A stretch of 64,000 bases of DNA from NCBI GenBank assembly GCA_028023455.1, contig JAQFVV010000055.1, positions 5,858,030-5,922,029 on the forward strand, read 5' to 3'. Shown here piece after piece: positions 11,018 through 26,000 of this stretch (positions are counted from its first letter, which is position 1; the number at the start of each line of letters is the position of its first letter). This DNA comes from Epiperipatus broadwayi. Its lineage: Eukaryota; Onychophora; Udeonychophora; Euonychophora; Peripatidae. A program made the position numbers and the translations under genes. Under the pieces are notes generated by a model. That model did not search any database. It saw only the letters and a program-made list of their open reading frames with translations, and was not told the DNA's origin.

Positions 11018-14000
11018 GAACTTACAACCATATTGTCAAACTAAAAGTAATTATGTTTTATTTTTTGCTTATAGTATACATTATTATTTATCATTAGTAT
11101 ATATATGGTTATAATAATATATACACACACATATCTATGTTAAAATATTAAATAGGCATAAGTTAATGTATATGAAATTTAAATGGAAGTAATAAACACC
11201 CTGGAAATTATGTATTATTAATACTTGTATGTCAATAAATGCAAAGAGTAGAACATGCCACCTATTCTTTAAGCTTTTATTTGTTTTAAGCATTCGTTTA
11301 TTTACATTGAAAATAAAGAATGGAACTCATATATTAGCCTGATTTAAATAGCGTAAATCATTATCCTCTAAGTGTTCAATTGTAATCTCAGAATACATGT
11401 TCCACTTTTTTTAAAAAATTTCCAACAAAGTCAATAGATGAATGCTTAACACTACCAAAAGCTTAAAAAATAGGCAGTCCATTCTTGACATATGAGTGTT
11501 ATTTATACATGGCTTCTGAGGATTTTATTATTTCTGCTTAAATTTCATACACATTAAGCTATGTATATTTAATATTTAAATTTATATTAATTTTATGTGG
11601 TTGTTAAAAATAAGATATCATCTTTATCCTCTAAATGTTCAATCATAATTTCAGAATAATTTATGCAGCATTTAAATCATACTAATATACAAATTCAACT
11701 CTTTAATTCCAATAATTTAATAATTAAATGCTTATTAAACCCATTGAAAGCTTATAAAACAGGTGATCTATTTTTTGTACTTATTGACTTATGAGTCTTA
11801 TTTATACATAGTTTCCGGGGCTTTGTTATTTCCATTTAACTATATATCTACAAATGAAGCATATCAACGTTATGTATGTACACTTCTTCTACATACACAT
11901 ATATAACATCAAAAAATCAACATACATGCACGTGCATTAGATAACTTTTCATTATATGTTTAAATGACCAATTATTAGTTAACTGTATTTTGCATATATA
12001 TTTATACATTTTTAAATTTTATTTAATTTAATTAATTTCATAGTGTTTTTTTCTATTAGATTATTTTTTATATTCAATAATATATTTGTTGTTACATATT
12101 TTTTTTCAGTTTATTTATACATTTATTTATATGCAAAAAGAACATAACAGATTTTTTTCTTAGAGTAATATGTTACATTTATGTCAGTCCTCCGAAAAAG
12201 TGTGAATGTGTGTCTTCTTTTGTTTTTATCTTGCAGTGGTATCAAATTTAGTTTACAATCATTATTTGACAGATGTGAACCAATGGATATATCTTGCATT
12301 CTATGATATTTTTTAAAAAAGTTTCTTTCTAATTCACTTTTTTTAAAAATATAATTTTTAACTGGAAACTTTTACAGCTTGCAAGTTTTCAATAATTTTC
12401 TGAATATTATTTGTATATACAAGCATAAGATAAAAGAGGCAAAACTCTCCATACAATAGTGCCGCAAGCCTTTTGGCATCCATTGATTATTCTTGCTTGC
12501 ACTGAGTGGCACTACTGTATGGAGAGTTTTACCTGTTTTGATAACAGTTATGAGCAAGCATAAGAAATGGTAATCATTCGATGTTTAGTGGTTTAATAAG
12601 ATAAAATAACAGGAATATTTATTGCACTATATATTTTACCATGGTAATATTTTTTTTTTACTGCTATAACTCCAAGAATGTGATAAAGTGGTTGTCTGAC
12701 AGAAAATTGATGCCATTGAGAAGATATAATATGCATGTCTGAAGTTAAAAATGACAAATTGAAGGTATTGACTTAACTAACTGGCATATTGGTAGGCTTA
12801 AGATAAACAATCTAACGGTTAATGATTACATCACTAAAGATGGGAGAATGAAATCAAGAACCAATTAGTTGGAAGTCTTGCTTAAAAAGAAACTAACAAA
12901 TATTACAAAAGATTGCAGTAAAAATAATTGGATACATCACTCCAGAGATCAGTACATGTCTAAAGTACTAAAAAAAAACATACTTTCACAAGCAGAACCT
13001 TCATATATGCCCCAGGTGACATTTTAGAGGTCAGGCATAAAACCATGCAACTCCATGGACATTTTATTAATACAATTTAAGACCATTTGTTAACAATTAC
13101 TCATAGCTTTAAATAAATTATTAATAATTATAACTTCTTTAACGAGTGTTAAAAGCGCATAATTATTGATATCATATTCTATATGTAGAGTGGATTTATA
13201 TAGTACAGTGCTACTAAAATTAAATTCCTTATTAAATAATTAATAAAAATTGTCCAGTGACTCTTCCATTTATAAATATCATATAAAAAACTTCATTTAC
13301 TCCAAATCATAATTTTTATATCTCTACCATCTTTTGTAGTCTTCATCAAGAGTTATATATCATTATGTCAAAGATTAAAATAAAAGTGTGATGAAAATAA
13401 ATAAAATTTGCAAAACACAGTATTAAATACATAATTTGACAAACAATATATTTATGTCTGTTTCTTTTCTTTTGCTATATCAATAATATATTTCCCTTGT
13501 TTGTTTGCTTTTTTAATCCCTTTTTATATTTTATTTCCGATTATTTTCCTATGTTTTTAGTAAATGTTTATCTTTTTGATAAAAGTAATTAGTGGTTTTA
13601 TTTTGTATTTATTTTTAAAATCTGTAAGTTTAACTTTATCTTTTAATATTTATTTAATCTTTTAAATAATATATATTAAGGCTATAACCTTAAGACTATG
13701 TGCCTAAAATGTGGCAGTAGGGACTTCTACAAATCTAAATACAAGATTAACGAGCATGGTTTATTATCTTGATTTGGCTTTTTTTTGATTGTATGATTTT
13801 TTGGAAAGTTTTTAAAGGGATTTATCAAAAAAAATATATTTAGTTCTCCAATCAATGTTGTTAATATCCCAAAGCAAAAACCACGTCTGCACTCAAAGGA
13901 ATTATTGGGATATTTTTATATGTTTAATGGTGCTCACATCAAATGTATTTTTCCTGAATATAAAACTTTGAAAACTTTTTTTTGTATTAGTTTGTTCAAA

Positions 14001-17000
14001 TAGTAAAGTAAATTTGTAAACAAATGTATTATTTATGGTTAAAGTTGTGAAAGCAATTTGTGTACACATTTTATAGAATTCAGTAAATATTCTTAATTTG
14101 TTAAGCACATACTTATTACGTAAGTAATATATATATATATATTAAGGCTATAACCTTCAGACTATGCGCCTGAAATTCCATGGTAGGGACCTCTATAAAT
14201 CTTTAATACAAGATTAAACTTCAAAAGACAAGAACCGCTCTTGTCTTTTAAAGTTTAATCTTGTGTTAAAGATTTGTAGAGATCCCTACCATCGAATTTC
14301 AGGTGCATAGTCTTTAAGATTATAGCCTTAATAATATATATAGAATTCAGTAAAATCATTTAAATATTGTAGTTTTATTTCGTTTTAAGAAAACTACTTT
14401 TTAAAAACGAACACAAGTATATTTTATTGATTTAAATGCTCAGAACATTACATTTCTTTTTATATTTTACAGGTCAACACTATATCATGGAATGATTCTG
14501 GCGAATGCCTTTTAAGCGGCTCTGATGACCAGCATCTTTGTATCACACATGCATACACACACAAAGTAAATATCTTGCTTATTTCAATTTTGGATCTAAA
14601 TATTTTTCTGTTATTATACAAAATGTTTCAGATGAATATTTAAATTTGTATTTTAAATATATATGATTTTTTTCCCAAACATATATATATATATTAAATA
14701 ACTTCATGTAGCATTAGATACATATCAAAATAGAGTAAGGGGACTGAGCTCTATCTAGCTGTGAAATAATTGTAACCCATAAATCTATTGTTTAGTTTGC
14801 TAAATGTAGTTTAGTGGATTTGTTTAATTATTTCAGCTTGGTTATCTCCACTCTCTTTTCATATATATATAATAAAATGCGTATTTGAAGTCAAAATTGT
14901 TAAAAAAAAATGAGTTGGGCTATCTTTTTATAGGCTCTGCCATGTCAGTTTACATTAAGCCAATACAAAGGAGGCTTTAGTTAAATTGTTGCTATAAATT
15001 TGTGTTCAGATTTTAATATCAAATTGGGCTTTGTGGAAATTTATTTAAATGGAAACTGAGGTGCTGTGTTTGATCTCCCATGCAGCTAACAATGTCCAGC
15101 AAGAAGTTTGGTTGATTTTTCATCAAACACTGCCCTATATAAGATCGTCTATTTCTAGAAATTTTTATGGAGCACATAAATTAATAATATTAATATGTAC
15201 TGAAAATGTTTATAAACAGATAGAGATGATTTCAGGAATCTTCTTTAATAACAATCAAACAGTAAAAGGGACAATTGAAGGATTACTTAAATAAATATCT
15301 CCTTTATATGGATTTAATTATTTAGATATGCGTTGGTTAAAGTAAACTCAAAATATAGATATATTAACCTACAATGGCATAAATAACTTTTATTGCTGGT
15401 AACAAAAATTTTTTTGTGCTCCCGCCTATCACTTTGATTTAATATACATATGTTAGCCTAAGATTAAAATATATTTGTTTAAGTTTAATCATTAGCAAAT
15501 GGTATTGAGAGATTTTACGATTTTACTTTTAATGGATATTTCATTCAGGCAGTCTAATGTGAGTGATAGAACTTGTAAAATAAATTTTTAATTATCTTTG
15601 GTTTAGAAAATGAGTTGGTCCCCTCTGCATTCATGGGAATAGTCAAAAAGAACATTATTGCATTGCTAACTTTCTTATAATTTTTTAAAACAAATCTTAA
15701 CAGATCTGAAATCACATGTGACAAATGGCGATTTCATTTTAAAATAAATTACTTAAAGTATACAACTGCAAAAATAAGCATCTTTGTAAAAATATTATTA
15801 TACTTTCATAGAAAACTTTTTCTTCATCAATTAATTTATTCTCAGGTAAAGAAACATTTTCATAAATGTAAAAAAAATTATAAATAACTATGCTAAGTCT
15901 ATCACTGAAATATAATAAATTAAAGACGGTACATTCACTTTAAAACAACGTTCAGGTTCAATAAATGTTCATCTTCAAAAAGTTTGTCAAACTGTTTAAT
16001 GATATAATTTCACAGTTCTTGATGATGCTATTTTATTATTTTTTTCAATTATTTTTGAGTATTGATGATGTATAAAATTGTGAATATTATTGTCATTGTC
16101 TTAAAATTATTTTGTTTATATGTGCCTCTTCACTTGCACCCACTTGACCATTATTGATATGTCTACTTACTGTATTGTTCCCGCAAGCTTAATGATTCAA
16201 TGATTTATATTTATTTGATATTATTTTTTTGATTGAAGAGATAGCTTAGTATTTTATTTATTCGAGAACTACCTATTTTAAGCTTGGATTATGATTGGAC
16301 ATCTGATGGAAATGCCACATTCAAATCTCAATTTTAAATATATTCTCCTTTCTAATAGATGGATTCAAGGGCAAAAATCCTAAAGAGATCCGAAAGATCA
16401 GACCTGAATAGTAATTCATTAACATAATACTTTGTAATACTCTTGATGATCTGGAAACTTTTGGCGCAATACTTATATGTGTCTCTCTATGCACAATTCT
16501 TACTGTGATGTGATAATTTCATGAAATGTCTGCAACTTTTTGATCCAAGACTAATTTTTCTAACTTGACTCTATTATAGATTTGAGGCATCTACTTGGAA
16601 AAACGACTTTATAGAAAATTAAACAATACAAACATGGTTTGCTTAATTAAAATGGTTGCACTTTATAAGTTGTTGGTATTGCAAGTTGCTGTCTAATTTC
16701 ACGTAAAACGTCCCATGTGTCAACCATTAATGATAACAGTTATAAACATTATGATTGTAAATATTCTTTGATATATCTTCCAAATATTTCAAGGGAGATT
16801 GCAAATTATTTATTATTGGAAACCATTTCATTTTTAATATAATTCTCGCTTTATTCAGGATGACTGAAATTATTAGAAGTCAAACGGCACTGTTTTGGGT
16901 GATGATTTTTCCCTTCTGTAATTTCTTTGTTACATAGTATATATATATTTATTATTTAATGATTTGTCCATATCTTCAGAGAATGATATATGGCTGATGA

Positions 17001-20000
17001 AGTTGTAAAGAAGCCATTTAAATGCCTAAATATCTTTGGTAGAATATGTTGAGCTTCTAAATCAATGCTTCCCAACCGCTTTTCTTCGTGCATAGCTCTT
17101 GGCAGCCCATTTTCATCAATTATACCCTTTATTTTTGCAAAAGTTGCTGTTATTTCAAATTAACATATTATAATTGTGAATAAATAACGTGATAACAGAT
17201 TTAAAACGTAATGGCTTAATATAGCAAACAGACAGTATTTGCGTATTTATGGTACATTCAAAACTCAAAGGATAAAGTGAATTCAAATAAATATTTCACA
17301 GTTTACATAAAATAAAAATTTTTGTGATATTAATTAATTAACATATGCGACTTTTTCTGCCATTATATATGTTTGTGAAAATTTTTAACTTTTTTTTTTT
17401 TTGGATTAGATTTTAGCTTCTATTCACTCAGGCCATCGAGCTAATATTTTTAGTGCCAAATTTCTTCCCAATACACGGGATAGACAGGTATGATTTTCAT
17501 GTAATTGAATATTATTTTAAAAATTATTTGATGTATCTATCTATCTATCTATTTAATTGTTCATTATATATATGTATTGTTTTTGTAATTATGTGATACA
17601 TCTATATATTGTAAATGGGAAAAGTCTTTATACTCTTGGGTAATGTGACATATGTGTGAAGAGAAAAACTAAGGTTAACCACAATTTTTCATCTATTATT
17701 AGTAATTTCCAAATGGCCATATTTAGGATTGATGATGATTATCAAGCGTCTATTCTCTCTACGACTCATCTTGTATATTCATTATAAACACAAGTTATAT
17801 TTCCTGACCATAATCATTATCTGACAATATCTTTTTAATGATTGTTCCCAAGTTCACTCCACACTGGTAGTTGAATTTAGAGACTTATAGTAATGACTAA
17901 GGCCTCAGGGTGCCATCGTCCATCACAGAATTGCTACCAGTGAACATAAGCATGACTTCATTTCTACATTCCTAATAACATCCCTGTTAAAGGACAGTTT
18001 AAAGAATGGACTTGTCCATGGTCCAGATAAGACTGATAATATATTTGAATACTAAACAAATTGATGAAATGGGCCAGAGAACCAGATTAGCAAATAATTA
18101 AATGTTTTTAGTATCTTAAAAAACCAAAATTTATTTATCAACTGATAAAGAAAAAGAAACAAAATAATGTATAATAATAATAAAAATCTTAAAATTGCAC
18201 ATACGTTGGCCAGCATTCCTTCCCTGAAAAGTATATGCACCTGGGTCTCGTTTTATGTGGATTATTTTAATGCGATTTTGAAGTTATGCGATTCATGTTT
18301 CTTCTTAATATCTTTCATATTTCACTATATTTATTAGATATCAAGAAATTTAAATTATTAATAACTTATTTTGACTTGAAATACTTTTTTTTTCAAAAAT
18401 ATAACGTTATATTAGCAGCTAATGTGAATATGGCCTGAAGCTGTATTTAGAATTTTAGCTTCTATGTAAATAACCTATTTATACTAATGAGTAAATAATA
18501 ATAATAATAGATTTATACTTACATATAAAAATATCGCAATAAATATTCAAAAAAATTTAAACTTTTAAACCGTATTTTGTTATATATAACAGAAATAAAT
18601 AATCTTTTAGATTTTTAAAATAAAAAATGAAGATTTTATAAACTGAAAATAATCTTTCTAATGATAATGTATAATCTTTTTGTTTTGATTACGATCTCAT
18701 TTTTTTAATATAGAAACAGAAAACCATTAACACAGCACAAAACTAAAAGTGGCGCTAGTTGTACATCACATCACGAATAAAAATAAAGTGGCTAACAGGT
18801 TTTTCTGGGCATAATTGCTGAGAGATTCTTGACTTCGTTTAAGGAGAAGCCACAATACATCACATCCAATCTGATTTCTTACCAGTTTACAAACGAACGC
18901 TAGCGGTAATGATTAAAATATGTATGAAAAATGTAAAATTAAATACTGTAGTTAATAAAAAAAGTTTGTCTTGTATTAATTTTTTTCAAATATTTGAAAT
19001 TTTTTATTAGTCATACTTTATTTGCTTATTTTTTTAATGCGAATTTTAAAATAATTTTTCCTTGTTGCTTTGCTTTTATGCGAATTCTGAAAAATACAGA
19101 ACGTATCCCCCATTTTTCAAGGTAAGTTAAGTCTATTTTTGTGCAATTTTTTTTAATGCGGGTTTTCTGTGGAACCTATCTACCGCATAAAACGAGACCC
19201 AGATGTATACATAAAAATAATATAGTCAAATAAGTATAAACAGGTAAAAGTAAGATAAAATATTAGCTAACGATTTAATACATTAATTTGCAACACAATA
19301 TCAATATAATATGATGCAACTGAGATAAATTTTATACTCATGTAAAATAAATAATAATAAGAAAATATTAAAGACAATTGTATAATACACTTAGCTACAT
19401 ACTTTACTACCGATTTTGTCGTAGATTGTAACAGATATTTATTGAGCCCTTACAGACCATTATGTTACCCTATCGTAACTGACTTCAGAATTTTCTTCTC
19501 AATTAGGTACTATTTTTTTTGACACGTTTGTTACAGTTTTTTTTATTTAGAATGTGCATTGTTTCTTTTGATACATTTGTCCCAGAATTTTCTTTAAAAA
19601 TATATAGACTATTACTTTCCTAGCAGTACATTGGCAAACAGCGATGCAAAATGTTAGCCAGTCAGGCAAGGTCTTCACATTATTTCAGTCACATGGAGCT
19701 AATAATTAGGCAACCACATAGAATGTTTTAGCATATGTTAGAAGGAATGAACAACACAAAGGAGCATGGTCAAATTAAGTGTGGCACACAAAAAAATAAT
19801 TTTATAAAGCCAGACTAGGGTTTCAGTATTGCACAGCTTATAAAAACCCTCTAGCCATGGGAGCTGCTTTTTATTAAGTCTTTTTTTTTTTTTTTTTAGC
19901 TATTCCCTGTGCAACTAATTAACTAATCAATTCCCCCTCTGAAGCAAAATTATTCCTGTCTGACATAGTTTCTGGGACACCTCTGTATTTGATTAGTATT

Positions 20001-23000
20001 GCATTCCAGAATTAAAACTATTATATTTAAAAAACATGATAATCTTTTGTAATTTGTATGGATTATCTTACAAACACATTCATTTGAATTATCACAAATA
20101 TATGTATATAAAATTCAAAGTAATTTAATTTTGAACTTTTTGGTGTTTAACAGCTCATTAACAAAATATGTACGCTAAGTAGATCTTTTTATTTTTTTAA
20201 AATAATGCAAGGTTTTGTGACTCTTACTGTACATCCAAAATTTGAACCCAGCCTTGTTAAGGAAACAAATCCAAAAACTGCTTTTAACAATAAATATGCA
20301 TTACGCATTACTAAATATCTTACTAAATTAAAATGAGACATTAAACTAATCCAGAGGTAATCAACTATTGCAATATGTTGTACCAGATAACAATTGCCGA
20401 TGAACCTGTGATTCTAGATCACTGTAATTCCAAAACCCTTCTTATCTAAACTTATACTTTACTAAAGATGGTGATGATGAATATAATTTATAATGAAGCT
20501 CTAATATTAAAATAGTATAAGAGATTTTGTTAAGAGAATAGCAAGCAATGGCCAACTACCACTGACAGTAATCAAGTATTATAGCTTGGTCGTGACTAGC
20601 TTGCCATTCGATTTATCTTCAAATCGGAAACTTAATACTCACCCCTATTTATAAATACTAATTAATAAATAGTGTATATATTAATTAGTATTTACAAATT
20701 TTGAAACTTGATTATTTATTGACACAGGTATTAAAATGAGCAAACATCAATTTTAACCTTGTGAAGTTAAATCGTTAACGATTTGCTGACATCTGAATAT
20801 GTTGGATATTTATCCTAATTAACATTACTTATCAAATCTGCTATCCTTACAAGAACTAGGAAAGCAAATTGTGAATTAATTCATTTTATGTTTGCAAAGC
20901 AGATATGTCAATAGAAGCACTGCTTTGATTAGGAAGTTTATTGCTCTGTTGATTATATATATGTATATGCTTTATCTTAGAAACATATTGGAAGATAACA
21001 GTTCAAAGGTCTTTTTAGCATTAATCAAATGGTAATTTCGATTATTGAATGTGGTGTTTGATATTATTTAGTATAATTGTGTCTTCCATAGAAAGCCATA
21101 ACTTTTTCTAAATTCATATTTTATATTGCCGATAAGATTACAAAATAAAGAAGATTAAAACTCTGGCTCTGCTCAATATCTTATGGTGTGCCTAAGAAAT
21201 TGATTAATTGGAATAGGGTGATGTATGTCGACTACATGTATCAGGCAGAGAGTCGAGAGATACTGTCCAAACCTTTTAAAGAATGGTTTTTAAACCAAAA
21301 GGATGACTTAAATATTGATTGTACTGTTTTCATTGTAGGGTATATTATGTTTAGTATTACTGGAGGTGAGCGGTGTTAATAGTTTGAAGTTACCATTCTA
21401 AACTACTGATAGCTTTTGCATCATAGAAAGGCAGAGTATGTTCATATATATGATGTTCACGTTGCTACTTAAGTTTTTGTGTTGACATTTGATATATTTT
21501 TAAAGAAGTTTTATATATTTTGATATATTACTCGTGAAGCATTTCGTATTTCTTCTTGGCTTTGGAAAGATTATGGGGGGAGGTACTGATTGTAATGAAA
21601 AGAATCTGTCTTGTCTAACTGGCGTTGGCATTAGATGTTTAAGATTGGCTAGATAATTTTTAGAAGTTGAATATAGTATAGATAATGATAAAAATAAACT
21701 AAGGATCATGTGAAAGACTTCATGACAAAAGGATTTATTACATTACTAAGCAGATCAAATTTGTATCACCTACTTAAGATTCAACTCATTTTCATAATGG
21801 ATAGCTTTAAAGCTTTTCATGGAGCTAGTCTACTAAGATGTCACTTAAGAAAAAGCTGTACGTCTGCTGTAAGATGATGCTGATGATTCACATCCTTCAA
21901 AGTTACTCAACAGTGTTACAAATACAATTGCAACATGACCTCTCACATAGGGAATTATCTAGCTAAGGAAAATACTAAAAATGTGGAATAATGAATCATG
22001 AATAGATGAGTTGATAAACCTTTAACAAAAAGAAGAAAAACGCTAGTAAACAGTAATCATGATTGACTAACTTTTTAATAATCAGTATTGTAAGTGATAA
22101 ATTATGCCTTATGATGTAGCTCTAAATTTGATATCAGAATAAATATGTTTGAGGTGGGAAGAGTGATAAGTATAAAATAAATAAAGGCATATGGTTTTAT
22201 TTACTCAGGGGTTCCATAAAAAGTTTGGGTGCCAGATTTGTGAGCATCAGGATTGATCCTGAGACTCCCGATCCCAATTTGGATGATTTATCACTATGCT
22301 AAACTGCGCAGGACAAAAGACATATGGCTTTATTGCTCGGGAGTTCATAAGAAGTTCGAACTCCAGAATCGACCATCCACCTCCCGATTCCAATTCTGAT
22401 GCTCTACCAACTGTGCCAAACCATACAGGGTGAGTGATAAATAATAGTAAATGACCACTAACGTTGATCAAATATTATTATTTGGTCTGCCTTCATAGTT
22501 TAGTGCAGTCGTAGAATGGCAGACTAGAGCTCAAGACTCATAAATTGTGATTCTTAATCGGCACTTCCGATGCTCAAACTTTTTATAAACTTCTGGGCAA
22601 AAACCATTTGATTATTTTTGCCTTGTATGATTTAATGCAGCTACAGAGTGGTTTTTAACAAACGTGTTTTACCAGTTCTTACTTATGGATCTGAGACTTG
22701 GACACTTAATAGAAGAGTAATACAGAGACTCCAGACCACTGAAAGAAGTATGGAGAGATGCATGTTGGGAGTAACAAGAAGAGATCGAAAACGCAATATA
22801 TGGGTAAGAGAACAAACAGGTGTTACTGACCTCATTGAAAAAATTAAAAGATTGAAGTCTAGTTGGGCTGGACATATTGCTAGAAGAGATGATAATAGAT
22901 GGACAATTGAAATCTTAAACTGGATTCCAAGAGATTGTAAAAGACCAAGAAAGAGACCACGTGTGCGATGGATGGATGAAATAAGAAAATGTGCAGGAGT

Positions 23001-26000
23001 GATGTGGAGAGGAGAAGGTAAAGATCGGAGAAGATGGATTAAACTTGGAGAGACCTTCATCCTGCAGCGGATTGGTAATGGTTGATAATGATGATGACAG
23101 AGTGGTGGGCTCTGAAGTTCAAAGTCTGCGAATTGCGACTGCATCTCTAGTAAGAAACCTCCAGTGTTCAAATTTTTTAGGAATTCTTGAGTAATAAGTC
23201 ATTTGATTATATATTATATTTGTTTTTAGTATTTTATTGATTAATTATCTCAACCTGCTGTTAGATGGAGAATTTAGCATACATACATTTCATGGCTAAA
23301 ATGAATAATTTTTTTTATTTTTATTAATAATAAGTTTAGTAATCTCAAATTTTGGGAAGCTTTGATGAATCAAGCATAATGCTCCTAGGAATGAGAATAC
23401 ATAATTTATTGGCCCAATAGTTGTTAGCTAAAGAAGCGATTTGTTAATATTCAAGAGTAATTAAGCAGACTTTTATCCATGTGGTTTTGAAGCACATTTT
23501 TGGATTAATACCAATATAAATTAACAATGTATAGTAAAAAACTTATTATTAAAAATTTTTAGTTCCATTTTGAAGTCTTAATATTTTCTCAAGATAAATA
23601 AAAATATGTATTATGAATCTCTTCTTCAAATACTTCATTATTGACTTGATTCGTAGTAATCAATTATTTAATTTATTAATTAATTGAATAACTTCCTTCA
23701 AAATCTTGATTTTATTCTCGGTGAATCAATTTTAAAATGTCCAGTTAATATAAGGTTATATTTTATAATACTGATTAATGATTTGTGGAAAATATTTCTA
23801 GATACTTTATTACATGTAAATGTATGTGTGTGTATATATATGGTTTTACTCTTGAGAATGACTATTTAAATAGTTTGAAACATTACCATGATTGCCTATT
23901 TTTAAATTGATTTAAACGTAAAATCACAATTTTGGAAGAGTTGTATAATTATTTAATTTATTTGTTTATTTATACCAACACTCGTAGAATTAATTGGATT
24001 AATTAATGTCATAAAACACTTTTTGAGATGATTTTATCCAATAATCATTGCTAAATAGTTATATTTTATTACAATCATTTTCCTATTATTCGTAATAGCT
24101 TTGCAGCAAAGAAAAGTGCTATTTCATTCTTATTTTTTATTTTGTTTATTGTCCATATTTTAGATACCATCAATGTTTTTTTGCACTAAGGTTATTTCAT
24201 AGATCACTCTTTATTAAAGCTTGAAATCAAATGTTATAGGCTCAATTTCACTTTAAATGATATATCTCAACTAGATGTGAACCTACTTCACAAATATGTG
24301 ATTTTTATTTTTTTTTTAAGTTGACAATTTGTTGTATGATAAGGTATTTAGGATTTATTACCCAAATTTAGTTGAATGGCAAATCAAAAAGAGAATTAGT
24401 CAAATTAAACGAAAGGTAAAGAAAGTCCTCAGGGGTTTATTTTTGTTGCTAAATTAACTAGAACAAGTCCTGGAAATATAGTGCTTGAAATGTTGCCATC
24501 CATAATGAAATGTTTAAAGTGGCCTTGATGCTATTATGAATAAAAAGGTATATTTTTATATTACTCTGAAGAAAATTTATATGGTAGTCAAAATTTGAAT
24601 AAGGTATATTATTATTCTAAATTGTACTTTTAATCTGTTTATATAAAGAAAATCAGATATGTAATAAAATATCCGTATTGTGGTTTTCTTCTCGATTTCA
24701 GAGGTTATTTATTTATGTAAGAAATAATTTTATCACTTCTATTTCTGAAATAAAATGTTGATGAAATAGTATTTTTAATATTTTAGATTATTTCATGCTC
24801 TGGTGATGGAACCATAATGTACACTGAAGTCGAGAGACCAGAACTGTATGGAGTCAACTCCTTTGATTGCCATTTTGGTACAGCTTATGAGGTAGTATAA
24901 ATGCCTATGTTTTTATGTCTGTGCGTGCTATACATTTTCTAAAGATTATTTTATAACTTTTTTGTTAATCGATAAATATTAATTAATTAGAAAATGAAAT
25001 AAAAAATATTTTTTTTCGATTTTTAATAAAAGGACAAAAGTACACATTTTATTTTGACTGCTGATTTAGAAATAAATTTTTTAAGAACAGATAATTGGTT
25101 GAAAAGTAGCCAGTAGGTATCTTAAGTTATTAAATAATAATAAATGTAAAACACAAAAAGCAAACATTATTCAAAAACACATATTTGACCTATTTAATGG
25201 AAATTAACTTTTACAAAGTCGCAAGAATTTTTTTGCTGTTTATTTAACATTATTTTCTATTGATGTTTCCTTAAAACAAGATGCTGTTCAAATTTCTCCG
25301 AGAAACAACAATTACACAAGCACAACAGGATTTTTAAGTTATTATCAGTCAAGAAATGAAAGCTGTCATCCATAATACTTATTTACTAGATGAAATCAGA
25401 TATTGGAGTCTTTTTGTTACTATTCTGAGAAGAAGAAAACCAAATAATTATTTAATCTCTACAGATTAATCATGGAGATTAAATATTATTATTTTTGTAC
25501 TCCATCATATTTTTTTTTTCCTGTGCTTGATTTTTTATTGTACTAAATATAATAATAAATGTCCACATGACTTTCTCGGCTTATACTTAACATACGCTTT
25601 CAAGAGCATCTTTCTTCACTCTGTTATTATCAAGACATTTTCATAAATGAAATGCACATATTTTTATAAGTAATTAAGCATGCTATGCATTAAGTTAAAT
25701 AGATTAGGTGAAATGTTTACATAGACCGCAAATTTCGGTCATGTTGTTTTGTTAACTATAAACTTATTTTATTTACTACAATATTGTGGAACCAATTACT
25801 CTTTACACATGCGCAAAAATTGACACGCATTCTCCCATTTTCTTCGCAGGTACTAAAATTCATGCGCATTCTCCCATCAGTAATTGTTTTAAAACCGGTA
25901 TGAAGAGTAGATACTTCCATAATATTACAATTATATAAATTACTTTATCATGAATTGTTAAAACTTATTTTATAAATATTTTTGTTTTAGATTGTTACCG

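Larger units (their letters stand above)
22621..23215 (+). repeat. tRNA-derived SINE split by an RTE insertion
   Basis: The SINE head (22621-22651, 'tttaatgcagctacagagtgg') continues after the insertion at 23106 ('tgggctctgaagttcaaag') and ends near 23215 ('gaattcttgagtaataagt', 'catttgatt'). The 9-bp acagagtgg is present on both sides of the insert (22643-22651 and 23097-23105). Confidence 0.78.

Noticed and set aside
17062-17400. hAT-type element ending next to exon 3
   Set aside because: Only one end-like sequence (atgcttcccaaccgctttt) was seen; no inverse partner or 8-bp duplication.
22683-23171. 162-codon minus-strand frame
   Set aside because: Shadow of the RTE frame on the plus strand.
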